Of a stretch of DNA of 64,000 nt, positions 43,719 to 52,795 are shown in pieces; within the stretch, counting starts at the first letter, position 1, and every line of letters starts with the position of its first letter. The translations under genes were made by a program, and so were the position numbers. Origin of the DNA: Tritrichomonas musculus (taxonomy: Eukaryota > Parabasalia > Tritrichomonadida > Tritrichomonadidae); NCBI GenBank assembly GCA_039105265.1, contig JAPFFF010000013.1, positions 248,001 through 312,000 of the forward strand, in the 5' to 3' direction. Below the pieces are notes generated by a model, which was given only the letters and a program-made list of their open reading frames with translations, was not told the DNA's origin and did not search any database.

Positions 43719-46013
43719 ATGTCAAAACAAGATAAAAATAATTCATCTGATAGCTTTGAATTAGATTTAAGTAATATTGATGATGAAACTATATTTGATA
43801 GTGAGGTATCTAAACCTGATGATGATGAAGAACTAGAGGACCCGATAGATTATTTTAAGAACACGTTTCTCAGTACATACAAACTAGAACACCCCAATGA
43901 TTTAATTAATTTGTTGTATCAAATACAAAACAATGAATATACAGGAAGAAGTGTCGGAAAGATTCGTGAAATGAAAGTCAAGTTTCGTCGATTTGTTTCA
44001 TTGATGAACAAAATCAATGCAGGTATTAAAAGTAAAGGCAATCGATTCCTTAGTTTAAAAGAGTACACAACAGATAAAAAAAGTCTTGATACAATTATCA
44101 ATTACTTCAATATTGTTGTCAACGATGATTTGAATTATAGCTCTGATGGTTTTCGTTCATCACCCATCAAACCACCGAGAAAGAGTCAAACACCACAAAC
44201 CAACAAAGGAAGAAGAAAGAGAACAAGCATACATGAACCAACACTTGATACTAATAAACGAAGAACACCAAGAAGAAAACGCATAACTCCGAGTGATTCT
44301 GATGAAAATGACTCGACAATACAATTGCCTAAAGACAGTGAAGATTCATTACTTAATATAACATTAAGCGAATCAGATTCTGAGTCATTAATATTGAAAA
44401 ACGATGATTTATCTGATTCTTTTATTGAACCATCAAAGGAACACAATAAAAATAATTTTTCAACTAATAAAATGGCAGACGACAACAACAATAATAACGG
44501 ACCTCTTCAATCATTATATGATGATGAATTAGATGATTGGCAAGATGATAATGAAGCAGCAACCGAAGCATACAGATATACAAAAACACCTGCAAAACAA
44601 CCATACAAATATGATGATGATGAAGAAGAAGCACAAGAAATTAAATCACCTTTTGCAAGGAAATACAAAGGATATGCAGAAGATAACAAAGCAGATGATG
44701 AAATACTTGATGAATTAATAAGAAATGCAAAGCAACCCTCAAAGAATACTCGCGGACGACGTGATAATAAAGATATGCCACATGTTAACTCAACATTAAA
44801 GGATTCATTTGACAAGCTTGAAATACCTCGTGTTGGTGGTAATATATCCTATTACAGAGATAAATTTATTGATATGATTATTAACGGAAACTTCAGAATC
44901 AAATACATTCCGAATGCAGCTTGTCGTGATACAGCTATTGAATACTGTAAGAATTCAGTTGATAAAGACGGTAAACCAAGATATCGTTTATTACCAGAAA
45001 ATGCCAAAGACCCGTTAGGAAACTCAATAACAGACTTGAACGGTGATAAAGTTGATGATGTTGTTTTAATTGATAGGAACGGTAATCCTTCAATCATTAA
45101 CGGATACAAGCTTGTATTTGCTTCTCCTTACAAGAAAGTTTGGAAATCTGTTATTAAAACAAAACAAGAAAGAAAAGAAATGCCGTTCAATAAATGGATT
45201 CAATCATTATTTGATAAAGATATCAAGAAAATTGATTGGGATGCTGGTCAATACAAATTAACAAAGGGAAAAGAAATGCAAGAGCTAGAAAATTATTACG
45301 GTCCTATGGGTCTGGGAAAAGCAAGAGTCAGCAAACGTATTACACCAAGTTCTTATTGGTCATCAATCTTTTCTAAAGTCTGGAAAGTGTATTGGAATGA
45401 CGAACAATTCTTTGTATTATCTCCTTTGAAGAAACTCATCAATTACCTTGCTGTATCAAATATGTTATTTGCTTATCTCTTTGATGCTCCTTTCAAAGAA
45501 CTAATTCAAGACAATAAGTTCAATGGAAAGATATTAACATATGAACAATGGGTATATTGGAAACAACAGAACAATAAAGAATATGTTTCAGTATTAGGAA
45601 AGAATGTTCAATCATATGTTGAGAAGATTATTGATAAAGCTATTGATATCACATCAGGAGAATTAAAGGCTGAACCAAGTAATTGGGGTAAACAATTTAC
45701 TGAATTAATGCATTACATTGATTATGTTGTCTTTGGTGTTGGTTTCAATGTTGATGTAAGTAAGCAAGAAGGATATAACAGGTTGAAACGAAATGCAGAA
45801 GGAATTAAAGAAGCATCGCCAGAAGATATTAAGAACGTTAAAGATAATTTCATTAAACGAATCTCTGCAGCAATAGAAAGAGATATATATCCAAATTGTG
45901 GATACACAGCATTCAAAGCACAACTTAAAGAAAGCAAATTGCAGAACAAAAATAAATATGATAATTTTGCTGTTAATCTTAAACCATTACATCAAAGAAT
46001 GAATAATGAATAA
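43719..46013 (+). CDS. Unknown large charged protein, 764 residues
   Basis: The N-terminal third is acidic and Ser-rich, with basic stretches (KGRRKRTS, RRTPRRKR). An internal MADDNNNNNGP at about residue 252 could be a second start. The C-terminal 380 residues look like a folded domain with FRIKYIPNAACRDTAIEYC, then DLNGDKVDDVVLIDRNGNP followed by IINGYKLVF, and an aromatic region (YWSSIFSKVWKVYW). The DxNGDxxDD segment looks like a calcium loop of the FG-GAP or EF-hand sort. No overall family is recognised; a large virion or DNA-associated protein is possible. It ends one base from the convergent 372-residue gene. Confidence 0.7.
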   Translation: MSKQDKNNSSDSFELDLSNIDDETIFDSEVSKPDDDEELEDPIDYFKNTFLSTYKLEHPNDLINLLYQIQNNEYTGRSVGKIREMKVKFRRFVSLMNKINAGIKSKGNRFLSLKEYTTDKKSLDTIINYFNIVVNDDLNYSSDGFRSSPIKPPRKSQTPQTNKGRRKRTSIHEPTLDTNKRRTPRRKRITPSDSDENDSTIQLPKDSEDSLLNITLSESDSESLILKNDDLSDSFIEPSKEHNKNNFSTNKMADDNNNNNGPLQSLYDDELDDWQDDNEAATEAYRYTKTPAKQPYKYDDDEEEAQEIKSPFARKYKGYAEDNKADDEILDELIRNAKQPSKNTRGRRDNKDMPHVNSTLKDSFDKLEIPRVGGNISYYRDKFIDMIINGNFRIKYIPNAACRDTAIEYCKNSVDKDGKPRYRLLPENAKDPLGNSITDLNGDKVDDVVLIDRNGNPSIINGYKLVFASPYKKVWKSVIKTKQERKEMPFNKWIQSLFDKDIKKIDWDAGQYKLTKGKEMQELENYYGPMGLGKARVSKRITPSSYWSSIFSKVWKVYWNDEQFFVLSPLKKLINYLAVSNMLFAYLFDAPFKELIQDNKFNGKILTYEQWVYWKQQNNKEYVSVLGKNVQSYVEKIIDKAIDITSGELKAEPSNWGKQFTELMHYIDYVVFGVGFNVDVSKQEGYNRLKRNAEGIKEASPEDIKNVKDNFIKRISAAIERDIYPNCGYTAFKAQLKESKLQNKNKYDNFAVNLKPLHQRMNNE

Positions 46014-47132
46014 TTAATTTAAATCAAAACCTCCATTATTGTTATTATTATTATTATTATTTTTGTCATTTGGGTCTGAAACGATTCTAAAACTATAACG
46101 TTTTGTTGATTGTGGTTGTTTCTTCTGGTCTTGCTGATTATCAAGTGAAGTTGACAAGTCTTCAAAAGTATCATTATTTATGTTTTGTTGTCGTTCAGAA
46201 TAATTTGATGTCTTATTAGGATTTGGTGTTTCAAAATAAAAGCCTTGTGATTGATTTTGATTTCTTACATGCCAATCGTCTTCAATTTCCATAGGTTCAT
46301 AGCTTGTTGGATAATTTGGTTTTGTACTTATGGCTGATGCTGAAAAATGAACTTTGTTATCATTTTCTTTTGATTTATGCTTTCTTGGTGGATTGGGAGT
46401 TAATGATTTAATATTTTCTGTTGTTTCATTTGTTGTTGTTTCGTTATCGGGTTTTATATTTGGTTTGAATATAGGATATTCAGTGAATATAGTATCATTT
46501 CGAAAACCTAAATGTGCAGGTTTCTTCGGTTTATAATTCGTATTTTGATTTAAATCGTTCATTGTTTGTATTCTAATATCATTGGTGTCAGAACCTGGTT
46601 CTGTGTTATCATAGAAATCAATTATCGGTATTAAGTTTGGATTATCATAAACGGTGAATGATATATATGTTTTATTTGCATTAGGATTATAACCTGTATC
46701 AGCTGCAGTAATTATATTATTAAATGCATTCATGAATACCTCATAAGTAAAAGCGAAATTTACTCTATTAAAATAAGCTTCACCATCATATTCTACATAA
46801 TAATTTGTTATATCTTTAGGTGTGTTATCATTTAATAATACAAATACAGGTTCTTGAAATCCTGGTAGTATCTTTCGTATAAATATGTATGACGGACTAT
46901 AAATTCCATCACCAATTAAATATAACATCCATGCAGGTCTAGTCGTTAATGTTGTACCTTTATAAATACTTTGAACTTGCCTCGGAAATGTAAAAGTTGA
47001 TGGAAAAATATAAATTGACCTTGATTCAGTAGTCGTAATCATAGCAAATGCAATCGGTGCTACACCCTTAATTTTATAATTGCTCATATCAGCCAATTGA
47101 TTCGGATTTAAATAAAATACATGAGAATCCAT
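46014..47132 (-). CDS. Unknown virion-type protein, 372 residues
   Basis: The first 200 residues are beta-rich, with IYIFPSTFTFPRQVQSIY and DGEAYFNRVNFAFTYEVF. The last part is low-complexity and ends in nine Asn codons and GGFDLN. The FNRVNF motif weakly recalls FNRYYF in the vertex-like protein of element C, so this may be the minor capsid protein of element B. That is a guess from one motif, size and place in the leftward cluster with integrase and major capsid gene. The Asn run is coded by repeated ATT/ATTATT on the plus strand and may vary in length. Confidence 0.55.
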   Translation of the reverse strand: MDSHVFYLNPNQLADMSNYKIKGVAPIAFAMITTTESRSIYIFPSTFTFPRQVQSIYKGTTLTTRPAWMLYLIGDGIYSPSYIFIRKILPGFQEPVFVLLNDNTPKDITNYYVEYDGEAYFNRVNFAFTYEVFMNAFNNIITAADTGYNPNANKTYISFTVYDNPNLIPIIDFYDNTEPGSDTNDIRIQTMNDLNQNTNYKPKKPAHLGFRNDTIFTEYPIFKPNIKPDNETTTNETTENIKSLTPNPPRKHKSKENDNKVHFSASAISTKPNYPTSYEPMEIEDDWHVRNQNQSQGFYFETPNPNKTSNYSERQQNINNDTFEDLSTSLDNQQDQKKQPQSTKRYSFRIVSDPNDKNNNNNNNNNGGFDLN

Positions 47133-47144
47133 TTTGAATAGTCA

Positions 47145-47495
47145 TTAATAAATCAAAAGACAACTGAATATAAATGATTCAGGTTCAATAACGTTTCCTT
47201 TCATATCTGTAAACCATAAATGATACTCTTTTTTTGTATTGTTCAGACACTCATATTTTCGATATTTCGTTTGTCGTCTGTTAGCAAGCATAATGAAATG
47301 GTCGCAGAAAGGCATGAATTCAACAATATCTGAATGAACCATCAAATCACCGACAATATGTTGATTGACAACAGCACCACAATACTGAACAACAATGTAC
47401 TTCTTGTTGCGACTATAAACGAAATCATCAGGAAGATTAAAATCTTTTGTTTGTGTGTGATAGTATCGTTTTGTGATTGGTTGTTTAGCTTTCAT
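47145..47495 (-). CDS. Unknown beta-rich protein, 116 residues
   Basis: The protein starts MKAKQPITKRYYHTQ and continues with YIVVQYCGAVVNQHIVGDLM and a C-terminal WFTDMKGNVIEPESFIFSCLLIY. The last segment resembles the ending VDF..QPV.L.SP.F.T.K.K of the 244- and 253-residue proteins of elements C and A, so it could be their shorter counterpart. That is low-confidence. The gene overlaps the end of the integrase gene by 11 bases on the same strand, which ties its expression to that gene. Confidence 0.5.
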   Translation of the reverse strand: MKAKQPITKRYYHTQTKDFNLPDDFVYSRNKKYIVVQYCGAVVNQHIVGDLMVHSDIVEFMPFCDHFIMLANRRQTKYRKYECLNNTKKEYHLWFTDMKGNVIEPESFIFSCLLIY

Positions 47496-48564
47496 TTTGC
47501 GTTTTATAAGTCAAAAAGAATACTTTATAATCATCATTCAAAGCATCTATTGATGAACAAACATATTTTGTGTACATGATTGGGACAGTTATTATTGTTT
47601 TGTTCTTCAGTGTTTTGTTAGTTTGACGCAAAGGATTTAATAGTTTACATTTAACGTTTCCAGATTCATAACAAATGAATTCAGCAAGTTCATTGAACAC
47701 TCTTCTTCGCTTTTCATGTTTCTTTTCTGTTTTTCCGTAATCGGTGTGAATGAGTATTATATTTTTGGGTTTATATGACAGAAGACCTTTAAATCGTTGT
47801 TTTTGTTGAATCTCTTTCAATTGCATTGATTTTGCTCTTATGTACTGCCATTCAAAGTCGCGGTCGTCTTGCATCTGTTGAGGTGTAAGATAAATGTATT
47901 TTGATTGCCGTTTGTCAAGGTATTCATCAGTTTCTTCATCAAATGATGTGTATAAAGGATTCAATAAACGAAGAGATGAGTGAGGAGTGTTATTGTACCA
48001 TGCAACCGTTTGTTGCATCAATACATTGTTTGTCATTCGTTGTTGTGATTGACCGAAAGCATTTCGTAATGTTCTGATTACTGCATCAACACATTTATGT
48101 GCATTCGTGAAAGGTGAATCATCAATGATTAACTTTATTTTGTTTGGTGCTTTGAATTTAATTGTGTGTTTGTCTAATTGATATCTTTGCTCTTCACCGT
48201 TGCAATAACTTTTGAATGCATTTGATATAAAAGCCTTTTCACCATCACATTTAATTGTTTCAATTCTGATATTTCTTTTATTGACTAGTTTATCAATTAC
48301 TTTGATTACATAATACTCAGACTTGTAATCAATTGGTTCAACAATTAGGTATTTGGTGTTTACATTGATTATTACTAAATAAGCTTTATTTAATGCAAAC
48401 ATTATATCAATTTCGTACGCATACGGTTCAAATGAGAAGTCAGGTTTTGATAGTTTCTTTACTGTCTTCAATTGGTAATCCTTAATATAGGGCTCGGTTT
48501 TAATGCCCGTGTCTTTGATGTACTTGTATTTAGATTTGAAAGGATAGTTGATTGATTCATTCAT
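47485..48564 (-). CDS. Retroviral-type integrase (element B)
   Basis: The 359-residue protein has a core with Asp53 (YEIDIMF), Asp107 (IKCDGEKAF) and a third acidic residue Asp160 (CVDAVIRTLRN), giving a D,D,D rather than D,D,E set. The interval between the second and third residues is longer than usual, with a Lys-rich insertion. NNTPHSSL after the core matches NKSPHRSL in element C. The C-terminal region is basic. It inserts the element into DNA, giving the 6-bp duplication seen at both ends. It is the most plausible active integrase in the window, since that of element C has Asn at the third site. Confidence 0.85.
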   Translation of the reverse strand: MNESINYPFKSKYKYIKDTGIKTEPYIKDYQLKTVKKLSKPDFSFEPYAYEIDIMFALNKAYLVIINVNTKYLIVEPIDYKSEYYVIKVIDKLVNKRNIRIETIKCDGEKAFISNAFKSYCNGEEQRYQLDKHTIKFKAPNKIKLIIDDSPFTNAHKCVDAVIRTLRNAFGQSQQRMTNNVLMQQTVAWYNNTPHSSLRLLNPLYTSFDEETDEYLDKRQSKYIYLTPQQMQDDRDFEWQYIRAKSMQLKEIQQKQRFKGLLSYKPKNIILIHTDYGKTEKKHEKRRRVFNELAEFICYESGNVKCKLLNPLRQTNKTLKNKTIITVPIMYTKYVCSSIDALNDDYKVFFLTYKTQNES

Positions 48565-48595
48565 TTGAATCGCAAAAATAAAGCATTAATTTATG

Positions 48596-48626
48596 AAGGA
48601 ACTCTGTTCCCTTTTGCAAAGCAAAA
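48596..48626 (-). repeat. 31-nt double hairpin, intergenic copy
   Basis: In inverse orientation it reads TTTTGCTTTGCAAAA followed by a GGAAC/GTTCC stem with loop AGA. Compared with 33138-33168 one stem pair has changed G-C to A-T on both sides. It lies between the integrase and major capsid genes. Confidence 0.85.
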
Positions 48627-48651
48627 TGATTATTTAATGAAATCAATTTAT

Positions 48652-50595
48652 TTATTCATTTGCTTGGCTTCCTTTTGGTGATTCGTCGTCATGATATTCT
48701 AAACCGTCAAGTGATAGTTTAAAGTAAGAGTCCCTAGTTATCCAAAGTTGAGTCGGAGGAGGTTTGACAATGGTTCCATCTGGTTCAACAACATTGAAAT
48801 ATGTGTCATCATCTCCTGTATATATTGGTTGCCCATTGACTTGTATCTGAACGTTTCCGAAACCTCCATCAAGTCCGTCATAACAATATCCTGCACTTGC
48901 TCGTTCTGTTTGAATGTTGAATACAAATGATGTTGCATCACTGATTGTGTTGTTGTATCTCTTACCGTTAGCGTCATTCTTTGGCATTGTCATCGAATCC
49001 TCAAATTCCTTTGTGCATGAAAGAGTGATTGCATCTAAATCACCAGCTGTTAATTGATTTTCAAAGAATCGCGCACCAATAGTTGAAACGTTTTCGTCTG
49101 GGAAGTTCTTTCCACCAATATTCAAGAAACAGTTTTGATAAACTGGATTTTCAAAGACAGTTAAATCATTATGATGCTTTGGAAACATGATTGATAAATT
49201 AGTTGCATTGATTAATGGGATATTCAATGTTGACTTGATTCCGTTAGCTGCTGGAGCGATTGGAAAAGCATGATAATCAACTTTTTGTGAAGGAATGATT
49301 AAACCTTGTCTTAAAATGTCTTCAATTCCTTGTCTTGTAGCTTCACAAACTCCAAAGCCTTGCATATTAGATTTACAAGCTGTGATGGTCATTCGATTAA
49401 CTGTTAATGTTGCTGTTTGTTTTGAATAATGAGCGCTCATCAACTTGTTGGCTTCAGTTTTAGATACAAAGTTAACGTAAACATGACCTGCATGTGATGG
49501 TTGAGGTAATTTACCATGTTCTTTGGTATAATGGGCTTGACAAATTGCTTTATTATCATCAGTCTTTTCGATTCCAAGTTCAGTAAATTCATCATCAGTA
49601 AAGCTAAATATTAATGAACAATTTTCAATCAGTTCATCGAAATCACCTCCAGATGCAGATACGTATTGTTCTCTAACTTCATACTTCAATTGATATTTCG
49701 TTGGTGTTGGTTCAGGTAATGGTGGGTCTGGATTGTCTCCAGGTCCTGGAATCACTGCTTGATTACCAATTTGTGTGAATTGATGTTTGAGGTGTCCTCG
49801 TGCTTTGATTTCCTTTAGTCTGTTTAATTCTTCCATCGATATTGAATCATTGTCTTCAAGAAATACTTTTGCTTCAGCAACTGTGTAAGGGTCTAATACT
49901 GCCCAAACAAGACCAGCTGGACTGACTTGAAAACGAATTGATAAATCACCAATGATTCCGTTAGGGAATAAATCAAATGCTTGTAATGCGAGCAAATCAT
50001 CAAAAGGAACATTCAAATCAAATTCGACTTCACTTCTTCCTGTGTTCTTAAATGAATTCAAGTTAACATAAGCTCCTGCATGTGTCTGTGAATAGTTGCT
50101 AATGTTTTCCCACAATGAATGAACGAATCTGCGACGTTTCTTCTCGGCTTCTGGTTTAACTGAAGAATATAAGAAGCCCTCACGAATGCATTCATTCTGT
50201 TGGTATCCGACATTGACATTATTATGAAGAATCTCTAACCTGTCAAACAACTGGTTTGATGATTTGAAACCGACAAACAGTTTGTACAAGTTGTTGGGGT
50301 CATTGATTTCATTTAATTTACTCATATCTGTATTCAATGATAAATCTAATTTAACGTGAAATGTTAAGAAACCTTTATCAATATCACTTATGAAGTGGTC
50401 AGGATGTGTTAAACTTATTTGCGAATATTGTCCTTGATGAAATGGAGCTGGTTGGTCATGACAGTCAACAGTTCTAAATGAAAATGAACGTGTACCGTCA
50501 TTGACATTAATCATGTTTCTCATCTCTTCAAATGCATGAAGAACGTTTCCTGTTTCAGTGCGAAGATTATGGGCTCTCTCGTTTCTGTATAACAT
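48652..50595 (-). CDS. Major capsid protein candidate (element B)
   Basis: The 647-residue protein has the strand pattern of Polinton double jelly-roll capsids. The N-terminal half has RSFSFRTVDCHDQPAPFHQG, DIDKGFLTFHVKLDLSLN, LYKLFVGFKSSNQLFDRLEI and VEFDLNVPFDDLLALQAF with GDLSIRFQVSPAGLVW. The C-terminal half has another set ending near TQLWITRDSYFKLSLDG. Motif order matches the 532-residue protein of element C at low identity. It starts 49 bases from the divergent 84-residue gene. It would form the capsid shell of a B particle, as known for this protein family. Confidence 0.82.
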   Translation of the reverse strand: MLYRNERAHNLRTETGNVLHAFEEMRNMINVNDGTRSFSFRTVDCHDQPAPFHQGQYSQISLTHPDHFISDIDKGFLTFHVKLDLSLNTDMSKLNEINDPNNLYKLFVGFKSSNQLFDRLEILHNNVNVGYQQNECIREGFLYSSVKPEAEKKRRRFVHSLWENISNYSQTHAGAYVNLNSFKNTGRSEVEFDLNVPFDDLLALQAFDLFPNGIIGDLSIRFQVSPAGLVWAVLDPYTVAEAKVFLEDNDSISMEELNRLKEIKARGHLKHQFTQIGNQAVIPGPGDNPDPPLPEPTPTKYQLKYEVREQYVSASGGDFDELIENCSLIFSFTDDEFTELGIEKTDDNKAICQAHYTKEHGKLPQPSHAGHVYVNFVSKTEANKLMSAHYSKQTATLTVNRMTITACKSNMQGFGVCEATRQGIEDILRQGLIIPSQKVDYHAFPIAPAANGIKSTLNIPLINATNLSIMFPKHHNDLTVFENPVYQNCFLNIGGKNFPDENVSTIGARFFENQLTAGDLDAITLSCTKEFEDSMTMPKNDANGKRYNNTISDATSFVFNIQTERASAGYCYDGLDGGFGNVQIQVNGQPIYTGDDDTYFNVVEPDGTIVKPPPTQLWITRDSYFKLSLDGLEYHDDESPKGSQANE

Positions 50596-50644
50596 TTATG
50601 ATTAAATAAAAAGGAAATAAAACTTTTTTATCATTAATTAAATT

Positions 50645-50899
50645 ATGGGTGTCGGTATATTCAACAAAATCAAGAACGCATTTAAATCAATTGGCGGCAA
50701 AGTCAAATCATTCGCTCAGAAAGCAGTTAAAGCAATTCCACAAGTTGTTGATGTTGGAAAGCAAATCGTTGACAGAGTTAAACCGATTACACAATTCATT
50801 CCTGGTGTCGGTCAGGTTGTTGACGCAATTGATACAGGTTTAAATGTTGCTGACAGAGTTGGGAGATTTGGAAAATCAATATTGAATGAAGTTAAATGA
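50645..50899 (+). CDS. Small amphipathic minor-capsid-like protein, 84 residues
   Basis: The protein begins MGVGIFNKIKNAFKSIGGKV and is an alternating Lys/hydrophobic and Gly/Val-rich sequence, with TQFIPGVGQVVDAIDTGL in the middle. It is basic and likely forms amphipathic helices. Similar Gly/Ala-rich helices are present in the two larger core-type proteins of element C. Small proteins of this kind in adenovirus-like viruses line the capsid or disturb membranes, so that role is inferred. It lies head to head with the capsid gene. Confidence 0.6.
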   Translation: MGVGIFNKIKNAFKSIGGKVKSFAQKAVKAIPQVVDVGKQIVDRVKPITQFIPGVGQVVDAIDTGLNVADRVGRFGKSILNEVK

Positions 50900-50935
50900 A
50901 AAACAATGAATTATAATGATTTAATATAATTATAA

Positions 50936-51412
50936 ATGAATGAAAACATTAATGAACTTAAAGTTATAAATGATAATGTAAATGAATCAAAAGTATTTAA
51001 ATCAATTGAAGAGTTCAATTTGTTCTATCAAAAGAATATCGAGCAAATGAAATCACAAACGACTAACTATTTGAACAAGATTTATAAAATCATCACTAAT
51101 GACGGCAACGAATACAAAATCACTAAGCGAAATTGTACAGACGGTAAAAGACTTAACGGCGACATTTATTTGAAGAAAGTTGGGAACACAATCACTAAAA
51201 CACTTGAAAATGACAACATCAAAGCTGATATATCATTAATGAAAGAATCGATTAACGAACTCAATGAATTAATAAATCAATTGAACAACAAAAATAAAAT
51301 ACTTGAAGAACATATTAATAAGCTTTCAAACGTTGTCGACCAACAATCAAAAGTTATTAATGAATATGTATTAAATGTTGTTGCTCCTGACAACCACAGA
51401 ATGATTAAGTGA
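50936..51412 (+). CDS. Coiled-coil protein, 158 residues
   Basis: Starts MNENINELKVINDNVNESK. A central region (YKIITNDGNEYKITKRNC) may be a small beta-domain. The C-terminal half is a long coiled coil (LMKESINELNELINQLNNKN, then KILEEHINKLSNVVDQQ). No family is recognised. The gene is 36 bases after the 84-residue gene in the same direction, and its last 42 bases overlap the 77-residue gene on the other strand. Confidence 0.55.
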   Translation: MNENINELKVINDNVNESKVFKSIEEFNLFYQKNIEQMKSQTTNYLNKIYKIITNDGNEYKITKRNCTDGKRLNGDIYLKKVGNTITKTLENDNIKADISLMKESINELNELINQLNNKNKILEEHINKLSNVVDQQSKVINEYVLNVVAPDNHRMIK

Positions 51413-51604
51413 ATCATGATGATTTAATGATTTAGTCGTTTTTGGAGGTGGTTCATGAAATATATTTCCTTTTTCATTATAACATTTCACTGTTGGTGCT
51501 GAATTTATTTTTGTTCTATTCTTTTGCATCGTTAATTGTAATCTATCAAAATGGTTTTTATGCTTATCGTCATGAACGGTTCTTAATTGATTAATAGCAG
51601 ACAT
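51371..51604 (-). CDS. Small basic protein, 77 residues
   Basis: The protein starts MSAINQLRTVHDDKHKNHFD and is basic and His-rich, with EPPPKTTKSLNHHDSLNH near the end. It overlaps the end of the 158-residue gene by 42 bases on the opposite strand. The ATG lies 14 bases from the divergent 75-residue gene in a TTAATTATTATTAA spacer, which looks like a shared promoter. I recognise no family, and confidence is limited by the overlap. Confidence 0.45.
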   Translation of the reverse strand: MSAINQLRTVHDDKHKNHFDRLQLTMQKNRTKINSAPTVKCYNEKGNIFHEPPPKTTKSLNHHDSLNHSVVVRSNNI

Positions 51605-51618
51605 TTAATTATTATTAA

Positions 51619-51846
51619 ATGAGTGAACTAACAGAATACAAGAAAGAAATACCCGAACTAAAACGAATCAAACGAGGATTGAAAGAAAAGTGTTATGATT
51701 ACAAACAATGTCTAAACAATATCAAATCAGGAATGTTAGGTTCTGACGGTCTTGCTGTTCGTGAATCTCTTATTGAAGACATCAACAGCCTCAAAAATAA
51801 AGTTCATCAACTTGAGAACGAATTGAATGAATTGTCTAATAAATGA
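51619..51846 (+). CDS. Coiled-coil protein, 75 residues
   Basis: The protein begins MSELTEYKKEIPELKRIKRG and ends in a coiled coil (LKNKVHQLENELNELSNK). Its TGA stop at 51844-51846 lies inside the right TIR, so the last three codons are formed by the TIR sequence. It overlaps the end of the convergent TIR gene by 11 bases. No family is recognised. Confidence 0.5.
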   Translation: MSELTEYKKEIPELKRIKRGLKEKCYDYKQCLNNIKSGMLGSDGLAVRESLIEDINSLKNKVHQLENELNELSNK

Positions 51847-52042
51847 GCTCTTCAAGTTCAGCAATTAATTCAGCAGGTCCGTTGAATTTCTTTAGTTGTT
51901 CAATAAAGTGATTTATCTCTTTTAGTACTCCGTCAACAACATCATCATTATCGTAGAGGTATTTTAATGCAGGTCTCCATCCTTTTAGCTTTTTGTTGAT
52001 TCTATTAATGAGGATGCTTAATGTTTCGGCTTGGTTTGACAT
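51836..52042 (-). CDS. TIR protein, 68 residues, right copy without insertion
   Basis: The same gene as 7354-7596 but without the 36-nt hairpin insertion, so KKFNG runs directly into PAELIAELEELIY. This is the empty site for that insertion and probably the ancestral form. It is helical and Lys/Glu-rich; the function is unknown. Confidence 0.75.
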   Translation of the reverse strand: MSNQAETLSILINRINKKLKGWRPALKYLYDNDDVVDGVLKEINHFIEQLKKFNGPAELIAELEELIY

Positions 52043-52789
52043 TATAAATTGCTGATAAAAAAATAAAAAATTTTTGAAAGTTCTATTTTTCGTTGTTGTT
52101 ATTTTTGGTCATTAGTCGTGTTGACGGTGGGCTTTAGCCCGACGGAAACCGACTGATATATACTACTAAACAAGTTCAAAGATGTAAATTCAAAGATGTA
52201 AATTCAAAGATGAAGATTCAAAGATGAAGATCAAAAGTGGCGACCGTTAACTTTAAAATTTATCTGACCTCCACAAAAATAAAACATCATTAATGTTGAT
52301 TCATTTATAAATCATTTTGAGCTCTCAGTTGTTTCATATTACTGTCATTCAATGTCAACCACACCCTTCTTTTCTTAGATTCATCATCAGGTATCAATTC
52401 AAAGCCTTTTGTTTTTGTTCCTTTATGATGAACTTCTTTAATATATCCGTTTTCACAGCCTGGATGCAGTTTGTCCCAACTTCTCTCACTCGGATGTTGA
52501 ATGTATTCTTCAGGAACATAATAACGATATATCATCATTTCACTTTCACTTATAAAATAAAGTCGTTTATTAAATGTATGTTCACGAAAGAATCTCAAGC
52601 GTTTAACATCATTCGGCATCATTTCAGGGTCTGGTATTCTTGGCATTTCACCAAAAGTTGATTCATAGATGTAATACATTTTATAGAAATAAAAAAAAAT
52701 AAAATATAAATATCAAAGATGAATATTCAAGTGGCGACCGTTAACTTTAAACTTTATCTGACCGTCCAAATCAACATACATATACTACT
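51837..52789 (-). repeat. Right terminal inverted repeat of element B
   Basis: The inverse of 6607-7595 without the 36-nt insertion, 953 bp. It contains the 68- and 124-residue genes and mirror copies of the 35-nt direct repeats and of AGTAGTATATAT. Confidence 0.95.
52305..52679 (-). CDS. TIR protein, 124 residues, right copy
   Basis: An exact duplicate of the product of 6717-7091, reading inward from the right end of element B. Confidence 0.75.
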   Translation of the reverse strand: MYYIYESTFGEMPRIPDPEMMPNDVKRLRFFREHTFNKRLYFISESEMMIYRYYVPEEYIQHPSERSWDKLHPGCENGYIKEVHHKGTKTKGFELIPDDESKKRRVWLTLNDSNMKQLRAQNDL

Positions 52790-52795
52790 AACGGA
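52790..52795. other. Target-site duplication of element B, right copy
   Basis: AACGGA follows the terminus CATATACTACT and matches 6601-6606. Confidence 0.95.

Larger units (their letters stand above)
6607..52789. mobile_element. Element B: complete Maverick/Polinton, interrupted by element C
   Basis: Both ends read AGTAGTATATGTATG inward, with inverted repeats of 989 bp (6607-7595) and 953 bp (51837-52789) and flanking AACGGA duplications. The span is 46.2 kb, or about 21.6 kb without element C. It encodes a family B polymerase, integrase, packaging ATPase, major capsid protein, fibre-like protein, HNH nuclease and at least twelve small or unknown proteins. I see no adenovirus-type maturation protease. 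The polymerase and capsid differ strongly from those of element C, so B belongs to another lineage. Confidence 0.95.
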
